Assembly (NCBI GenBank): GCA_035308965.1
Contig: DATGFN010000066.1
Span: forward strand, 1 to 64,000
DNA from: DASYXZ01 sp035308965
Lineage (GTDB): Bacteria > Acidobacteriota > Terriglobia > UBA7540
Length of the DNA: 64,000 nt
Direction of reading: 5' to 3'
Shown here piece by piece: positions 25,674-34,389 of this stretch. The notes under the pieces are model-generated. The model worked only from the letters and a program-made list of their open reading frames with translations, did no database searches and was not told the origin of the DNA. The translations under genes and the position numbers were made by a program. Every line of letters begins with the position of its first letter. Position 1 is the first letter of the stretch.

Positions 25674-26468
25674 ATGACATTAGACTCGCGGTTGATGGTC
25701 AAGCACCGCAAAGCGCCGCGATATCGGTTTGGGCTGAAGGGCGCGTTTCACCACGCGGGTCAAGCGGTGGGCGCCAACGTGATGGTTCGCGACATCAGCA
25801 CACACGGGTGTGAACTTGAGCACGCGGAAGGTTCGAGCAACGGCGAGAATTGCGAGTTGTACTTTGACTGGCAGGGCGCCCACATCGGAGTGGTGGCCCA
25901 GGTCGCCTGGAAGAATGCGAAAGGGCACGCGGGACTCAGGTTTCTCCGGGTTGATCAGGAAAGCCAGGCGCGCCTGAATGCGCTTTGCGCCCAGTTGAGC
26001 AGGCAGCCGCATTTGGCGCCCCATCACAAAGAAGCACCGGCAACCCGTCCGGCAGAGCCCGCACATGAATCCAAGGCGGCGCGTTCCGCACCCCCGCTGG
26101 CAGCGCCCCGATCTGCTCCCGTCAACCAGGAGTCCGAGCGGAGTCGCCGGCTGGTCCCACGCTATGTGAGCGAGTTGAGGGGGTACCTCTCGAACCCCAC
26201 GACAGGCGCCACCATCAACGTGACGCTGGTCAGCCTCTCCATTTCGGGGGCCAGCTTGCATGGCTCGCCACTCCCCGATGCCGGTCAGACATGCGAGCTA
26301 CAGACAGAATGGGATGGTAGACAGATGATGATCCTCTGTAACGTGGTTTGGAAAACCAAAGAACAAGCGGGTGTGAGATTTTCGCCATTGGATGAGGAAA
26401 CGGGTAAACTGCTCAGGCGAACTTGCGCCAACCTGAGGCTTGAACCTCCCGGGCATATCCTCTCTTGA
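25674..26468 (+). CDS. tandem PilZ-domain protein
   Basis: 264 residues with two PilZ domains joined by a Pro/Ala-rich linker (~115-152). Domain 1 (~10-110) has the c-di-GMP motifs RxxxR (RKAPR) and DxSxxG (DISTHG). Domain 2 (~153-258) has RxxxR (RLVPR) but SLSISG, with Ser in place of the usual Asp/Asn. At least the first should bind c-di-GMP; the second may be weakened. PilZ proteins often control exopolysaccharide synthesis or motility, which suits the polysaccharide genes that follow. No strong RBS is seen; Met at 25695 is an alternative start. Confidence 0.82.
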   Translation: MTLDSRLMVKHRKAPRYRFGLKGAFHHAGQAVGANVMVRDISTHGCELEHAEGSSNGENCELYFDWQGAHIGVVAQVAWKNAKGHAGLRFLRVDQESQARLNALCAQLSRQPHLAPHHKEAPATRPAEPAHESKAARSAPPLAAPRSAPVNQESERSRRLVPRYVSELRGYLSNPTTGATINVTLVSLSISGASLHGSPLPDAGQTCELQTEWDGRQMMILCNVVWKTKEQAGVRFSPLDEETGKLLRRTCANLRLEPPGHILS

Positions 26469-26501
26469 CCTTCTTCAAATGTAGCGCGTCGAGGATATCC
26501 G

Positions 26502-27269
26502 CTATGAACCACTGGCAGGCTTGCGTGCCAACGCAATGACCGAAAGTCCCACGGGGAGCGGCCACGGGAGGTGTCGCAGGCATGCAGCCTCGACACCAAG
26601 AATCCAGGCAAGAATTGGATTGAGCCAACGGATGGACTTGGGAAGAGGCCGCACGTCGGAATGCGCCTGTTTCTGCGGAGAACGGCGCAGCCAGCGCCAC
26701 ACGGCGGCGATCGGAAATAGGAAGGTGTTGGCATACGTTACCCGCACGGGTAATAAACCTTGCCGGACCAGGCATTGAGTCAATTCGCCAGCGGTGTACC
26801 GGTGGGCTGTTAGGATGGCTTCATCGTGTGCACTGTGAAGAAACTGGAATGCCGGCAGGCGCACCAACAACCAACCTCCATCCTTTAACACCCGAACCAA
26901 CTCTGCGAATGGTTGTGCAGCCTGCTCGGGTGAAAACCAATCCAGCACCTCAAGGGTAAGGATCAGATCGAATGTTTGGGCGGGAAAAGGCAGATCCCTT
27001 ACCGATCCGCGCACCAGCAACTTTTCGCCGCGGTGCCGGCAATAGCCCAGAGCGTCCGGGCTGAGATCCAGTCCATAAACTTTTGTGTCATCGCCCAATC
27101 GCCGCAACCAGGACATCGTAAAACCCGTGCCGCAGCCGGCATCCAGAATGCGCCGGGATCCAGGACCAACCGCGGTGTCGAGCAGGGCTGCGACAATCTT
27201 TCGCATGCCCACAAACCACCAATGGTGTCCCTCCAAATCGAATAGAAACTTGTATTCATCGCGATTCAT
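26502..27269 (-). CDS. class I SAM-dependent methyltransferase
   Basis: 255 residues from the ATG at 27269, which overlaps the upstream stop (ATGA) and is preferred over a TTG at 27284. The Rossmann methyltransferase has ILDAGCGTGF (motif I), VYGLDLS, then DLPFPAQTFDLILTLEVL and RVLKDGGWLLVRLP. A hydrophobic C-terminal stretch (~200-250) may touch the membrane. Substrate unknown. Its coupling to a GT-C-like gene suggests modification of a lipid-linked sugar. Confidence 0.8.
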   Translation of the reverse strand: MNRDEYKFLFDLEGHHWWFVGMRKIVAALLDTAVGPGSRRILDAGCGTGFTMSWLRRLGDDTKVYGLDLSPDALGYCRHRGEKLLVRGSVRDLPFPAQTFDLILTLEVLDWFSPEQAAQPFAELVRVLKDGGWLLVRLPAFQFLHSAHDEAILTAHRYTAGELTQCLVRQGLLPVRVTYANTFLFPIAAVWRWLRRSPQKQAHSDVRPLPKSIRWLNPILAWILGVEAACLRHLPWPLPVGLSVIALARKPASGS

Positions 27270-28960
27270 TTCTTGAGGACCCAAACCTCCATATCCTCCA
27301 CCGTTTCGGCCAATCGGTAAGGGCTTTGCGGGGCCAGTAGACTCTTTTCCATCGCGTCCGGCCCCTTGAGATCCGGCAAATCGTTAAAGAAGTGGGCTCG
27401 GGGAGCCAAACGCACGAAATGGCTGAAGCTGAACACATAACCGGGTTGCCGACTTTGCAGGCTGGAAATGGCTTCCTCAAATTGGCGCGTACTGTGAAAA
27501 TCTGACAGAAGGACGTCGTATTTAGTTGGGTTGCGGGTCGCGGTCAGGAAATAAAATTGAGCATCATAAGGGAAGATGAACGTCTCACCTCCCGCCGGCA
27601 CGTCGCGCTCAATGGTGTCGATCCATTCCTGATATGGGGTTGCGTTTTCCGGTTCCATAAAGATCATGCCGCGACGAGTCCTGACGGGAACTTTGGTAAC
27701 GCCCATTCGCATTACCCGGCGGCCGGCGACTGCAATCACAAGCGCAATCGCAATCGCCGCGGCCACAGCGACGGGTATGTGCAGCCGGCGCTTCCGGCGA
27801 AAGGCTTCGTTCATTGCATCGACGAACAAGATTAGTATCAGCGGTGAAGCCCAAATCAGGTGCAGGTAGTTAGGCTCGTGAAGTTCAGAAGCCAAAGATC
27901 CAAGGCCCGCGAGCAGGAAAAGCAAGAGAAGGCGGGCGCGAAGTGGATTGGCAACCCGGAAATTTTTGATTTGCCAAATCGCACCTACAAACCCGATTCC
28001 TGGAGCCACTATCGAAAAAAAGTAAAACCCGACGACATAGAGAAGGTTTCGAAAGGAAAATTCCTGGACCATCCATCTGAAGTCATGGGTGACCCTGGCC
28101 CAGGAATACACACCCGGCGTGGTCTCATAGGGGAGGTAATTGGTGAAGAGAAAGGTAAAATTGTCATAAACCCAGGCTTCCAATGCGCCGTGGAACCCGA
28201 GATACACCGCCGCCATTGCCAGCGTGCTCCCTGCTCCGATGAGAAACCAGGAAGTCTTGCCGAGACCTGCCCGCAGAGCTGGAAGCCAAGTTGGTTGCTC
28301 TACAAGCATTTCGACGAGAATTAAGAAAGTGACCCCGACAAGAATCGCCCAAACCCCCTTGGGCTGCATAAACAGCAGAGTGACTGCGGCAAGCGCCCCG
28401 GCCCCCAACAACAGAATCCGTTTAAAAAAAGAACCGCCCTTAATCGAGACAAACGTGGAGACCGCCAGACAAACCAAATTGAGCAGGAAGAAGAAATCTC
28501 CCCACCAATGGTGATTGACACTAAGCAGGAAGGAATAGCAGGTGGTAATAAATAGAAGAGGCGGGACAAACGAAGCAGGGCCACGAATGATATATTTCCC
28601 CAGAATATAAATAAGCCCGTTCAAGAACACACCCAGGACCCACGCCGTGATGCGGAAGGATGAAACACTGATCCCGCCGAGATGGAATATCGCCGCCTGG
28701 ATATAAAAGGAGCCGGGGCCTAATTCGGAAAAAAAATCACGATAGGGGATTTGCCCTCGCAGGATTCTCTCCGCTCCCACTGCGATCATTCCTTCATCAG
28801 TTGTCGAAGGGGGAATTCGGTAGAAAAACGCCAGGTAGACCCCACTCGCCAAAAGCACAGCCAGAAGTTCCCAGGGAATATGGCTGGCCCAAGGGCGTCG
28901 AGGGAGCTGAATTTCGGATTCAGTTTCAGGAGGCGGCAGGGAGAAACTCATTGACGGCAT
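27266..28960 (-). CDS. polytopic membrane protein, GT-C-like
   Basis: 564 residues from the ATG at 28960, placed nine bases after GGAGG; ATGs at 28969 and 28951 are possible. A short cytoplasmic N-terminus is followed by about ten or more hydrophobic segments. A DEGMIAVGAERILRGQIPYRDF loop after the first helix has the acidic site typical of GT-C (ArnT/PMT-like) enzymes. The C-terminal soluble part (~435-564) is likely periplasmic. It overlaps the aminotransferase gene upstream and the methyltransferase gene downstream. It likely transfers a sugar from a polyprenyl-phosphate carrier. Confidence 0.68.
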   Translation of the reverse strand: MPSMSFSLPPPETESEIQLPRRPWASHIPWELLAVLLASGVYLAFFYRIPPSTTDEGMIAVGAERILRGQIPYRDFFSELGPGSFYIQAAIFHLGGISVSSFRITAWVLGVFLNGLIYILGKYIIRGPASFVPPLLFITTCYSFLLSVNHHWWGDFFFLLNLVCLAVSTFVSIKGGSFFKRILLLGAGALAAVTLLFMQPKGVWAILVGVTFLILVEMLVEQPTWLPALRAGLGKTSWFLIGAGSTLAMAAVYLGFHGALEAWVYDNFTFLFTNYLPYETTPGVYSWARVTHDFRWMVQEFSFRNLLYVVGFYFFSIVAPGIGFVGAIWQIKNFRVANPLRARLLLLFLLAGLGSLASELHEPNYLHLIWASPLILILFVDAMNEAFRRKRRLHIPVAVAAAIAIALVIAVAGRRVMRMGVTKVPVRTRRGMIFMEPENATPYQEWIDTIERDVPAGGETFIFPYDAQFYFLTATRNPTKYDVLLSDFHSTRQFEEAISSLQSRQPGYVFSFSHFVRLAPRAHFFNDLPDLKGPDAMEKSLLAPQSPYRLAETVEDMEVWVLKK

Positions 28961-30056
28961 TGGCAACATCCTCCACTTCAGCTTCGCTCATGCTGGGCTG
29001 AAGCGGTAATGACAAAACTTCATCCGCGGCCCGCTCGGCTTCAGGCAAGTTGGCCTGGGCAGTATCTGCGAAAGCCGGCTGGCGATGCAATGCCACCGGA
29101 TAATGAGTCATGGTTTCGATGCCCCTGTCATGCAAATGAGCGCGGAGCTGGTTGCGCAGCCGGTGGCGAACCACGAAGAGGTGGAAAATGTGCTCAGTCC
29201 CCTCGGGAACATGCTGCAATTGGAGGCCCGGCAATTGGAGAAGGCGTTTGTAAAGAGCGGCCAGAGTCCGCCGCCGCTGGTTCCACTCCTCCAGGTGAGG
29301 GAGCTTGCAGTTCAGAATGGCAGCCTGAATTTCGTCGCCTCGCGAATTGTATCCCGGCACAGCGGCCAGGTCCCTCATTCGCTGCCCGCCACGGGCCAGA
29401 AGCCGCGCGCGATCGATCAGGTCGCGGTCTGAGGAAAGAATGAATCCAGCGTCGCCGAAGCAGCCGAGATTCTTCGTCGGGTAGAAGCTGAACGCAGCGG
29501 CCAGGCCAAAACTGCCGGCACGTCTCCATTCGCCATCCCGTAGTCTCGCCCCTTGAGCCTGGCAGGCGTCTTCAATCACAACCAGACCGTGCTGCCGCGC
29601 GATTTCCAGAATGCCCTTCATGTCGCAAGGCAAGCCATAGAGATGAACTGGAACAATTGCCCTGGTGCGGGGGGTCACTGCACGCTCGATGGTTTCGGGT
29701 GTAAGCAGCCAGGTTTGGGGATCGATGTCTGCAAAAACAGGTCGGGCTCCCGCCCTAAAAATCGCCAGAGCTGTGTATGGGCTTCCATGGGCGGAAGTGA
29801 TGACCTCGTCTCCTGTTCCCGGGCGAATCATTCCAGAAGCTTGCAGGCCGAGCATCAAGCCATCGGTACCACTGCCTACAAACGCACCGTAAGGAACTCC
29901 GCAATACTCGGTAAATCGGCGCTCGAATTCGTGGACCTCCGGGCCCAGGATGTAATGACCACCGGCCAGTACTCGTTGAACGGCGGGCTCGATCTCATCA
30001 CGCAGTCTTTCGTATTCCCTCGCGAGATTTAGGAACGGGACCATGGTCTTAATCAT
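28926..30056 (-). CDS. DegT/DnrJ/EryC1 sugar aminotransferase
   Basis: 376 residues of the PLP-dependent sugar aminotransferase family. The PLP Lys is in FYPTKNLG (Lys195), Asp163 (IEDACQAQG) contacts the pyridine, and SGTDGL (62-67) binds the phosphate. These enzymes convert keto-sugar nucleotides to amino sugars using glutamate. The sequence is closer to the 3-amino type (FdtB/QdtB-like) than to ArnB, but regiospecificity is uncertain. It overlaps the GT-C-like gene and follows a GT2 gene by 65 bases. Confidence 0.88.
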   Translation of the reverse strand: MIKTMVPFLNLAREYERLRDEIEPAVQRVLAGGHYILGPEVHEFERRFTEYCGVPYGAFVGSGTDGLMLGLQASGMIRPGTGDEVITSAHGSPYTALAIFRAGARPVFADIDPQTWLLTPETIERAVTPRTRAIVPVHLYGLPCDMKGILEIARQHGLVVIEDACQAQGARLRDGEWRRAGSFGLAAAFSFYPTKNLGCFGDAGFILSSDRDLIDRARLLARGGQRMRDLAAVPGYNSRGDEIQAAILNCKLPHLEEWNQRRRTLAALYKRLLQLPGLQLQHVPEGTEHIFHLFVVRHRLRNQLRAHLHDRGIETMTHYPVALHRQPAFADTAQANLPEAERAADEVLSLPLQPSMSEAEVEDVANAVNEFLPAAS

Positions 30057-30121
30057 TTTGATCGTCCGGACGGGAGACCGCTAAGACTTTCCCTGCTTCT
30101 CCCCGCAGGCTCCGGAAGCAT

Positions 30122-30889
30122 TCACCGCACCCCTTGAGCACTGTGGGAAGTTCCGCGAGGTGGGAGAGCGCGTTTAAACAAAATCAATTGGACCCAGAGC
30201 CTTATAATGTCCACCATCGTTCGGACCACGGGGACGACGCGAAAAAACTGTGAATGTCCGTGCAGGCGGGGGAAATGACTCACAGGAACTTCGACCACCC
30301 GATAGCCATGGCGCTCAATCTGGCACATTAAGTCGACACAGATCGCTCCGGTATGTGAGGTCAGCGAAATCGTGTCCAGCACCCTGCGGCGAATTAACCG
30401 GAAATCACAATCGACGTCCCTGACCTTCAATCGAAAGATTGTTTTGACGAATCGATGATAGAGATCACCGAGCACAACCCGGTGAGCCGAATCCGAACGG
30501 CTTTTTTTGAATCCCGTTACCACATCCACATCTGAAGTCAGCTTTTCGAGGAGTGTTCCTAATTCCCTTACATCATACTGGCAATCGCCGTCCGTATAGA
30601 AGACCAGGTCTTTAACCGCATGATTAAAACCGCTCTGGAGCGCCGCGCCATAGCCGCGATTTTGGGAATGCCGGACCACCCGCAAGGCGGGAAATTGTTG
30701 TCCGAGTGAGTCCAAAACTTGGGGAGTTGCGTCCGTGCTCCCATCATCCACCACGATAACTTCAAAATCCGTGGTTAGTTGCCCGAGAGTTTCGAAAGTT
30801 CGTGGTACTTGGACACGCAGATTCTCCGCATCATTAAGGGCCGGAAAAAACGCTGAAACACTGATGGAGGCGTCGGGAGGTGTGCTCAT
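30122..30889 (-). CDS. GT2 glycosyltransferase, polyprenyl-phosphate type
   Basis: 255 residues, a single GT-A domain with SVSAFFPALNDAEN, VVDDGSTD and the metal site TDGDCQYD. There are no obvious transmembrane helices except a hydrophobic patch near the C-terminus (RTMVDIIRLWVQLILF). The family makes polyprenyl-phosphate sugars or adds sugars to lipid carriers. It heads a four-gene minus-strand unit with aminotransferase, GT-C-like protein and methyltransferase, reminiscent of ArnC/ArnB/ArnT-type modification of envelope glycans. Confidence 0.82.
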   Translation of the reverse strand: MSTPPDASISVSAFFPALNDAENLRVQVPRTFETLGQLTTDFEVIVVDDGSTDATPQVLDSLGQQFPALRVVRHSQNRGYGAALQSGFNHAVKDLVFYTDGDCQYDVRELGTLLEKLTSDVDVVTGFKKSRSDSAHRVVLGDLYHRFVKTIFRLKVRDVDCDFRLIRRRVLDTISLTSHTGAICVDLMCQIERHGYRVVEVPVSHFPRLHGHSQFFRVVPVVRTMVDIIRLWVQLILFKRALPPRGTSHSAQGVR

Positions 30890-31456
30890 TGGTTTTCGGA
30901 ATTTCTAACTGCGCCAGGGCAGCTCTTTACTTGCCCTGGTTTTCAGGCCATTCCTCCCTCGATCGCCGTTTCGAGTGCCGGGCCAGGAATATTGAGCACG
31001 AATTGCCACCCCCTCAACGTCAGATTTAAACGGGGGAACGGTCGTAGCGGCTCGGCTCCGGGCTCTCCGAATTCAACAGGAGACCTGCGAACTCCCAGTA
31101 TTCTATATCAAGACGACTTCTGTTGATATCTTCGCAAATGCACGGACTATTTCCACTTCACATTCGATGCGCACCACCTGTACCTAAGAAATGCTTTTTC
31201 GGGTCCGATGGCCGAGTGGACGTTGAGCTTCGCCCAATTCTCAAATACTTGCCATTCGCGGGGAATTGAGGCAAAATCTCGCCCTTGCTCATGGGGGTAG
31301 TTGAGATAATAAATGGTTGGGTCGCATAGCTAAGAATCGCATCGAGTCTAGAAGACGGGCTTGGCTTTTGAGCGGTCGTCCAGCAATCGGTTGGATGCGC
31401 GCCAAAATAGGATTCCGGGACCTGGAAAAAGCATTACCTTAGAGACCAAGGATATT
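30890..31456. other. divergent promoter region
   Basis: A 567-base gap between the minus-strand GT2 unit and the plus-strand exopolysaccharide locus. I see no gene. Besides the inverted repeat at 31105-31129, an AT-rich stretch near 31300-31320 (GATAATAAAT) could hold a -10 element for the plus-strand genes. Confidence 0.35.
31105..31129. promoter_or_regulatory. ATATCAA/TTGATAT inverted repeat
   Basis: Perfect seven-base arms ATATCAA (31105-31111) and TTGATAT (31123-31129) with an 11-base spacer, lying between divergent transcription units. It could be a regulator site or chance. Confidence 0.25.
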
Positions 31457-32026
31457 ATGGGATTTCGTATTGAATCGAAGCATCTGGGGGAAGTTGTTGT
31501 ATTGGTGCCGGGCGTTTACGAAGACGACCGCGGCTGGTTCATGGAGTCGTTCCGCGCGGACAGGTTCAAAGAATTAGGACTGCCGTCTGAGTACGTGCAG
31601 GACAATCATTCGCTGTCCGTGAAAGGAGTTGTGCGCGGCTTGCATTTCCAATGGGATCCCCCCATGGGCAAACTGATGCGCGTATCAGTGGGGAACGCCT
31701 TCGTGGTAGCTGTGGACATTCGCAAAGGGTCACCCACAATAGGCCAATGGTTTGGGTTGGAACTTTCATCCGGGAATAAGAAACAAGTTTGGGCCCCTGC
31801 CGGATTTGCCCGGGGGTTCTGCGCACTTTCAGACACGGTCGAGCTCCAATACAAATGTACGGGAGTTCATAATCCCCTTGGTGAATCGTCTATTCATGTC
31901 TTCGATCCGGCGATTGGAATCAGATGGCCGGAGCTCGGCGAATTTAAGCTTTCGGAGAAGGACCGCAACGCCCAGACATTGGCCAACTGGCTGGCCTCCC
32001 CAAATTCAGATAGGTTCAAATATTAG
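31457..32026 (+). CDS. rfbC: dTDP-4-dehydrorhamnose 3,5-epimerase
   Basis: 189 residues from the ATG at 31457 (AAGGA upstream). Cupin-fold RmlC motifs are GWFMESFR, the catalytic His in VRGLHFQ, VVAVDIRKGSPT, WAPAGFARGFCAL with the Tyr-containing strand, and the C-terminal DPAIGIRWP. It epimerises C3 and C5 of dTDP-4-keto-6-deoxyglucose on the way to dTDP-L-rhamnose. RfbA lies at 39.7 kb in the same locus; RfbB and RfbD are not in the window. Confidence 0.9.
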   Translation: MGFRIESKHLGEVVVLVPGVYEDDRGWFMESFRADRFKELGLPSEYVQDNHSLSVKGVVRGLHFQWDPPMGKLMRVSVGNAFVVAVDIRKGSPTIGQWFGLELSSGNKKQVWAPAGFARGFCALSDTVELQYKCTGVHNPLGESSIHVFDPAIGIRWPELGEFKLSEKDRNAQTLANWLASPNSDRFKY

Positions 32027-32475
32027 CCAAAGCATTACGCCCTATTGAGGGCGCGTCAGCCGGGTGAAGGTTGCAATGACCTCGGTAATATTTCCAGCGA
32101 AAATTTTCCAATCGAGCGCGGAAGGTAATTGCCTTCCGCCAGAAGTTTAATTCCCGCCGGAATCCCTCTATTGGTCAAGTTAATCTGTCAAGCGGTCTCC
32201 CGAAACGCCTGTTGCGAGAGTCTTACTTAGAGGCGGCTTTACGCCGCCATATGGCGAGCCCCAAAGCAAGACCCGGGGTCCCCGCAACTCGCCTCGACAA
32301 AACCAAGTTGCCCCCCTACCTGAAGCCGTTGATCCTTGACAAATTGACCCTACTCAGACAAAATGAAGCTCCGATCGAGATTGGTTTAGGTTAGTGACAA
32401 CTCCCGCCAACGATAGCGGCGCCGAAGTGTGGCACAGTTTGTGTGTCGCGTTTGTAATTCACAGGGCGGAGCTTT
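32027..32475. other. intergenic leader with repeat copy
   Basis: A 449-base gap ahead of the antiterminator gene. It carries a 31-base relative of the 84 bp element (32228-32258). A 60-codon frame across it is probably not a gene, because its beginning is this repeat. The rest probably contains the promoter and leader of the polysaccharide operon. Confidence 0.4.
32228..32258. repeat. partial copy of 25557 element
   Basis: This 31-base stretch is identical to the reverse complement of 25592-25622 except for two bases (CATATG here where the other has CACGTG). It includes the GGCGGCTTTACGCCGCC hairpin. The outer 16-base terminal repeats are absent here. Confidence 0.65.
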
Positions 32476-33069
32476 ATGCAAACGATGGGCCGGTTTCTTA
32501 CCAGCGAATCCCCCGAGCCGGACCATGGCTGGTATGCCATTTATACAAGGCACCAGCACGAAAAAACAGTCGCCCGGTTCCTATCGGATAAGGGATTCGA
32601 GACCTTCCTTCCTGTCCTCACCGTAGTCCGCCGTTGGAAGGATAGAACCAAGGAACTTTCACTCCCCCTGTTCCCCTGCTACGTTTTCCTCTGGGGAACC
32701 CTGAGGCGCCGCATCGAGATTGTTACCACACCAGGGTTCCATAGTTTCGTCGGATTTGGCGATCAGCCGGTTTCCATTCCTCAAGAAGAGATTGAGGCGG
32801 TCCGTCAGGCGCTTACCAGCGGCTCAAGTGTTGAACCCTACCCCTTCCTACGATATGGCGACCGGGTCAGGATCAACTCAGGACCGCTCGAAGGAATTGA
32901 GGGGATTCTGCTTCGCAAGAAAAACACTTATCGGCTGGTACTTTCGGTCGAGTTGCTGGAAAAATCGGTGGCCGTGGAGGTCGATGCGTACCTGGTGGAA
33001 CGTGTGCCCAGCCGAAATAGAGCAACGATACCGAACTGGGTGGCGGCTCATACTCTCAACTCTGCCTGA
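32476..33069 (+). CDS. UpxY/NusG-like transcription antiterminator
   Basis: 197 residues. The NGN domain (~15-115) has the NusG-family pattern WYAIYTRHQHEKTVARFLSDK, then FLPVLTVVRRWKDR and LPLFPCYVFL. The C-terminal part (~120-175) is KOW-like (YGDRVRINSGPLEGIEGIL). Dedicated NusG paralogues (RfaH, UpxY, LoaP) let RNA polymerase read through long polysaccharide operons. Its position just before the export genes fits control of the whole downstream locus. The RBS is GGCGGAG. Confidence 0.88.
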   Translation: MQTMGRFLTSESPEPDHGWYAIYTRHQHEKTVARFLSDKGFETFLPVLTVVRRWKDRTKELSLPLFPCYVFLWGTLRRRIEIVTTPGFHSFVGFGDQPVSIPQEEIEAVRQALTSGSSVEPYPFLRYGDRVRINSGPLEGIEGILLRKKNTYRLVLSVELLEKSVAVEVDAYLVERVPSRNRATIPNWVAAHTLNSA

Positions 33070-33146
33070 ATGGGAAGTACCCGGTATTAGGGGTGATTTC
33101 ACCCGGATATTTAGGCTCCTAATTCCGGCGTCTTTAAGGAGGACCA

Positions 33147-34253
33147 ATGATGCGCTTCTTTTACTCTCTGGACTCAAAGCTTCATACCATCCATGGATTT
33201 GGTTATACAATGACGAAGCTGATCTCAATCTTGATTTTCGCAGTGATTTTGGGGGGCGCTTATTCGGCTTCGCGCGCTCAGGATATTGTTACACCAAGTA
33301 ATACCGACTCCGTCCGTCCGACCCCCGAGCCCACTTCCGTTACTCCGGCCAAAACAGTTTCAGAAGACTACTTCATCAGCCCCGACGACGAGCTGGAGAT
33401 TTTCGTGTTGGATGTCGCCGAACTTTCGCGCACGTATCGGGTAAGTCCAACCGGAATGATTTCGGTTCCGCTGCTCACCAAACCCATCAAAGCGGCAGGC
33501 AATAGCCCGGCACAGCTTTCACAGATTATTGCCGACCAGCTCCGTGAAGCTGGCATGGTGAGTCATCCCCAGGTGACGGTTCAAGTGAAGAATTCCCGGC
33601 TTCATTCGATCGCCATCGCCGGCTCCGTTAAGAAACCGCAGATTTATTCCATTCTGGGCAAAACCACCCTGATGGACGCCTTGTCGCAGGCCGAGGGGCT
33701 GACCGACGACGCAGGGAATACCGCCATCATCACCCGGGGTGACATATCCAGCAGGTTACTGGGATTAGACACGGCCAAGGAGTCCGAACCCACGGATCCG
33801 CTAGCCAACCCTCGTACCATCGTCGTTGACCTCAAGCGGCTCATGGAGGGCGGAGATCCCAAGCTGAACTACGATCTTTACCCGGGGGACCGGGTCACCG
33901 TACAGAGAGCGGGCATTGTATATGTAGAAGGCGCTGTGAATCGTGCAGGTGGATTTGTGTTGAAGGAAGACCGGGAGCAGATGACCGTTCTTAAGGCGTT
34001 GGCTCTGGCCCAATACGTCACATCAACGGCGGATACCAAGAAGGCCGTCATCATTCGTGGGTCAGCGACGGGCCCGGGCGGAACCCAGGAAATCCCAATT
34101 GAATTGGATAAAATGCTCAAGCGTCGTGCCAAAGATCGGGTCTTGCTGGCCAACGACATTCTCTTGATCCCAGACAGCGCCAGCAAGCGGGCTGTTCACC
34201 GGGCGGGCGAAGCTGCGGCCCAAGCCGCGGCCCTGATGGTTTACCGCTATTAG
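33147..34253 (+). CDS. Wza-type polysaccharide export protein
   Basis: 368 residues with a strong RBS (AAGGAGG). An N-terminal signal region extends to about residue 46 (ending SASRAQD), with no lipobox seen. The Poly_export domain (~72-150; YFISPDDELEIFVLDVAELSRTY) is followed by SLBB beta-grasp domains (~150-235 and ~255-335). Proteins of this family form the outer-membrane channel for capsule or exopolysaccharide. The lack of a lipidation Cys differs from E. coli Wza. The co-polymerase/kinase gene follows 136 bases later. Confidence 0.88.
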   Translation: MMRFFYSLDSKLHTIHGFGYTMTKLISILIFAVILGGAYSASRAQDIVTPSNTDSVRPTPEPTSVTPAKTVSEDYFISPDDELEIFVLDVAELSRTYRVSPTGMISVPLLTKPIKAAGNSPAQLSQIIADQLREAGMVSHPQVTVQVKNSRLHSIAIAGSVKKPQIYSILGKTTLMDALSQAEGLTDDAGNTAIITRGDISSRLLGLDTAKESEPTDPLANPRTIVVDLKRLMEGGDPKLNYDLYPGDRVTVQRAGIVYVEGAVNRAGGFVLKEDREQMTVLKALALAQYVTSTADTKKAVIIRGSATGPGGTQEIPIELDKMLKRRAKDRVLLANDILLIPDSASKRAVHRAGEAAAQAAALMVYRY

Positions 34254-34389
34254 TCATTTCCAACCGGCCCCGGGGAATGCGGGTGGAGATGTTCCTGGGT
34301 TCTCCCTGGCAATGGATTGATTGCAATCGAAGAGCTCGGCGTAACAGAAGTCTATTCAAAATGGAATTTTTAAACTTGAGGATGGCCCC

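Noticed and set aside
32212..32394. A 60-codon plus-strand frame before the antiterminator gene
   Set aside because: Its first part is the 31-base repeat copy, it has no RBS, and the rest shows no recognisable domain.
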